Source: Oscillospiraceae bacterium (GTDB lineage: Bacteria > Bacillota_A > Clostridia > Oscillospirales > Oscillospiraceae). Taken from it: a DNA stretch of 5,221 bases. Below, one piece after another: positions 4,378-5,221 of the stretch. The notes under the pieces are model-generated. The model was not told the origin of the DNA, ran no database searches, and saw nothing but the letters and a program-made list of their open reading frames with translations. The number at the start of each line of letters is the position of its first letter. Position 1 is the stretch's first letter. The stretch spans positions 1 through 5,221 of the forward strand of contig JAFZOC010000234.1 in the NCBI GenBank assembly GCA_017550765.1, given 5' to 3'. The position numbers were made by a program, and so were the translations under genes.

Positions 4378-5010
4378 ATGGCATTTTGCAGCAATTGCGG
4401 ATCGGAACTGCCGGAGGGGACGAAGTTCTGCCCGGCGTGCGGAGCTCCGACAGGAGGGGCTCCCCAGCGCAGCGCCCCGGTGGCGCAGCCGGAGCCCGCG
4501 AGCCGGCCCAGGCGGGCGAAGAAGTCGATCTTCCGGCGCTGGTGGCTCTGGGCCCTGATCGCGGTGGTCGCGGTGAGCCTTTGGAGCCGGGCCGGCGGGC
4601 GCGCGGACAAGTCGGGCAGCGCCGGGCGCAGCGAGCCCGCGGCGACCTCATCGCCCCGCGCCACAGTCAGGCCGGCGGCGGAGAGCGCCGTGCCCTCGGC
4701 GGTCCCGGAGGACGCCGCCAGCCCCGTCGGGGCCCCGGGCCCGAACGAGATCCGGCCGGAGATCAAAGCATTTCTGGACTCCTACGAGGCCTTCATGGAC
4801 GAGTACATCGCCTTCATGGGGCGCTACGCCAGCGCCGACCCCGGCAGCGCGACGAGCATGCTGGCGGAGTACGCCGGACTGCTGAGCCGCTACAACGAGT
4901 TCGCGGAAAAGATCAACGCCATGGATGCCAGCGAGATGAGCCAGGCCGAATGGGCCTATTACCTGGAGGTCACCGCCCGCGTCCAGCAGAAGCTGATCGC
5001 CGCCGGCTGA
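4378..5010 (+). CDS. Zinc-ribbon, single-TM protein with DUF6591-like C-terminal domain
   Basis: A complete 210-residue protein. The N-terminus is a zinc ribbon with Cys4, Cys7, Cys18 and Cys21 (FCSNCG and FCPACG), of the type placed at the start of many Firmicutes membrane proteins. A basic stretch (RRAKKSIFRR, about 45-54) precedes one membrane helix at about 55-69 (WWLWALIAVVAVSLW). By the positive-inside rule the ribbon is cytoplasmic and the rest is outside. Residues about 70-124 are an Ala/Pro/Ser-rich linker. Residues about 125-210 (IRPEIKAFLDSYEAFMDEY, then YYLEVTARVQQKL) form a helical domain resembling DUF6591 of Clostridia; this name is from memory of the family pattern. Function is unknown; a sensing or envelope-associated role is only a guess. 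It is a single-gene unit with its own promoter, a palindrome shared with the HTH gene, and a strong terminator behind it. Confidence 0.9.
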   Translation: MAFCSNCGSELPEGTKFCPACGAPTGGAPQRSAPVAQPEPASRPRRAKKSIFRRWWLWALIAVVAVSLWSRAGGRADKSGSAGRSEPAATSSPRATVRPAAESAVPSAVPEDAASPVGAPGPNEIRPEIKAFLDSYEAFMDEYIAFMGRYASADPGSATSMLAEYAGLLSRYNEFAEKINAMDASEMSQAEWAYYLEVTARVQQKLIAAG

Positions 5011-5115
5011 CCGCAGAACGGCACGGCCCCGGCCCCGTCGGCGACCGCCGGCAGGGCGATCCTTCCCCGCGCATACATCCCGACCGCAGGCACGATACGT
5101 CGACCTCGGACCCGG

Positions 5116-5149
5116 AAGACGGGGCGGGCCATCCGGCCCGCCCCGTCTT
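5116..5149 (+). terminator. Strong intrinsic terminator of the zinc-ribbon gene
   Basis: AAGACGGGGCGGGCC at 5116-5130 pairs perfectly over 15 bp with 5135-5149 around an ATCC loop. T-rich sequence (TTTCCTTATCT) starts at the end of the stem. It lies 105 nt after the zinc-ribbon stop codon. I see nothing else convincing in 5011-5115. The A residues on the left side are few, so it mainly serves rightward transcription. Confidence 0.88.
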
Positions 5150-5182
5150 TCCTTATCTCCCGCGCTGACGGCCGCCCCGGCT

Positions 5183-5221
5183 TCAGGCCGCGGCATCCGC
5201 GCCTTCGGCGGGCGTCCTCCC
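5183..5221 (-). CDS. Possible C-terminal end of a convergent gene (partial)
   Basis: On the minus strand the frame from the right edge reads GRTPAEGADAAA followed by TGA (5183-5185). An acidic, Ala-rich tail just beyond a terminator fits the end of a convergent gene, but 12 residues in GC-rich DNA prove nothing. No family can be assigned. Confidence 0.25.
   Translation of the reverse strand, partial: GRTPAEGADAAA

Noticed and set aside
4308..5168. Plus-strand open frame overlapping the zinc-ribbon gene, and the minus-strand frame 4648-5196
   Set aside because: Both cover the zinc-ribbon coding sequence in other frames, run into the terminator hairpin, and encode Arg/Gly/Pro-rich sequence without motifs.

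Overview
This is a GC-rich bacterial window, roughly two thirds G+C by eye, with compact genes and strong purine-rich ribosome binding sites. Gene content suggests a high-GC member of the Clostridia (Oscillospirales-like gut Firmicutes): a short SRAP protein starting MCCRYY, a zinc-ribbon/one-TM protein with a DUF6591-like tail, and a DUF4129 membrane protein. The lineage is inferred from these family resemblances, not from a marker gene.

Layout. Positions 2-1132 (+) hold the 3' part of a multi-TM protein ending in a DUF4129-like domain, open at the left edge. It is followed after 33 nt by a complete SRAP-family (YedK/HMCES) DNA-protein crosslink protein at 1166-1738 (+). The next 370 bp (1739-2108) are non-coding, and 1812-2089 is an almost continuous string of seven hairpins bounded by two near-identical 32-nt palindromic repeats. 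A metallo-beta-lactamase-fold hydrolase lies on the minus strand (2109-2840). Divergent from it is an XRE-type HTH regulator at 3070-3978 (+). A second non-coding stretch of 399 bp (3979-4377) carries a 27-nt direct repeat pair, two strong hairpins and a promoter. A zinc-ribbon, single-TM protein follows at 4378-5010 (+) and ends at a textbook intrinsic terminator (5116-5149). The last 39 bases could be the C-terminus of a convergent gene.

Main observation. The same 19-bp motif, GGTCCAC-N5-GTGGACG, occurs upstream of both the HTH regulator and the zinc-ribbon gene. In both places it lies exactly 21 nt (counted from the GTGGAC half-site) before a -10-like hexamer, and neither promoter has a good -35. 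This puts the palindrome centre near -42 of the predicted start, the usual place for a class II activator. The simplest model is a small regulon in which one dimeric regulator, plausibly the HTH protein itself, controls its own gene and the membrane zinc-ribbon protein. The sequence shows the motif and spacing directly; the regulatory model is inference.

The DUF4129 and SRAP genes may be co-transcribed, since no terminator is seen between them. No mobile-element genes, CRISPR array, tRNA or rRNA were found.
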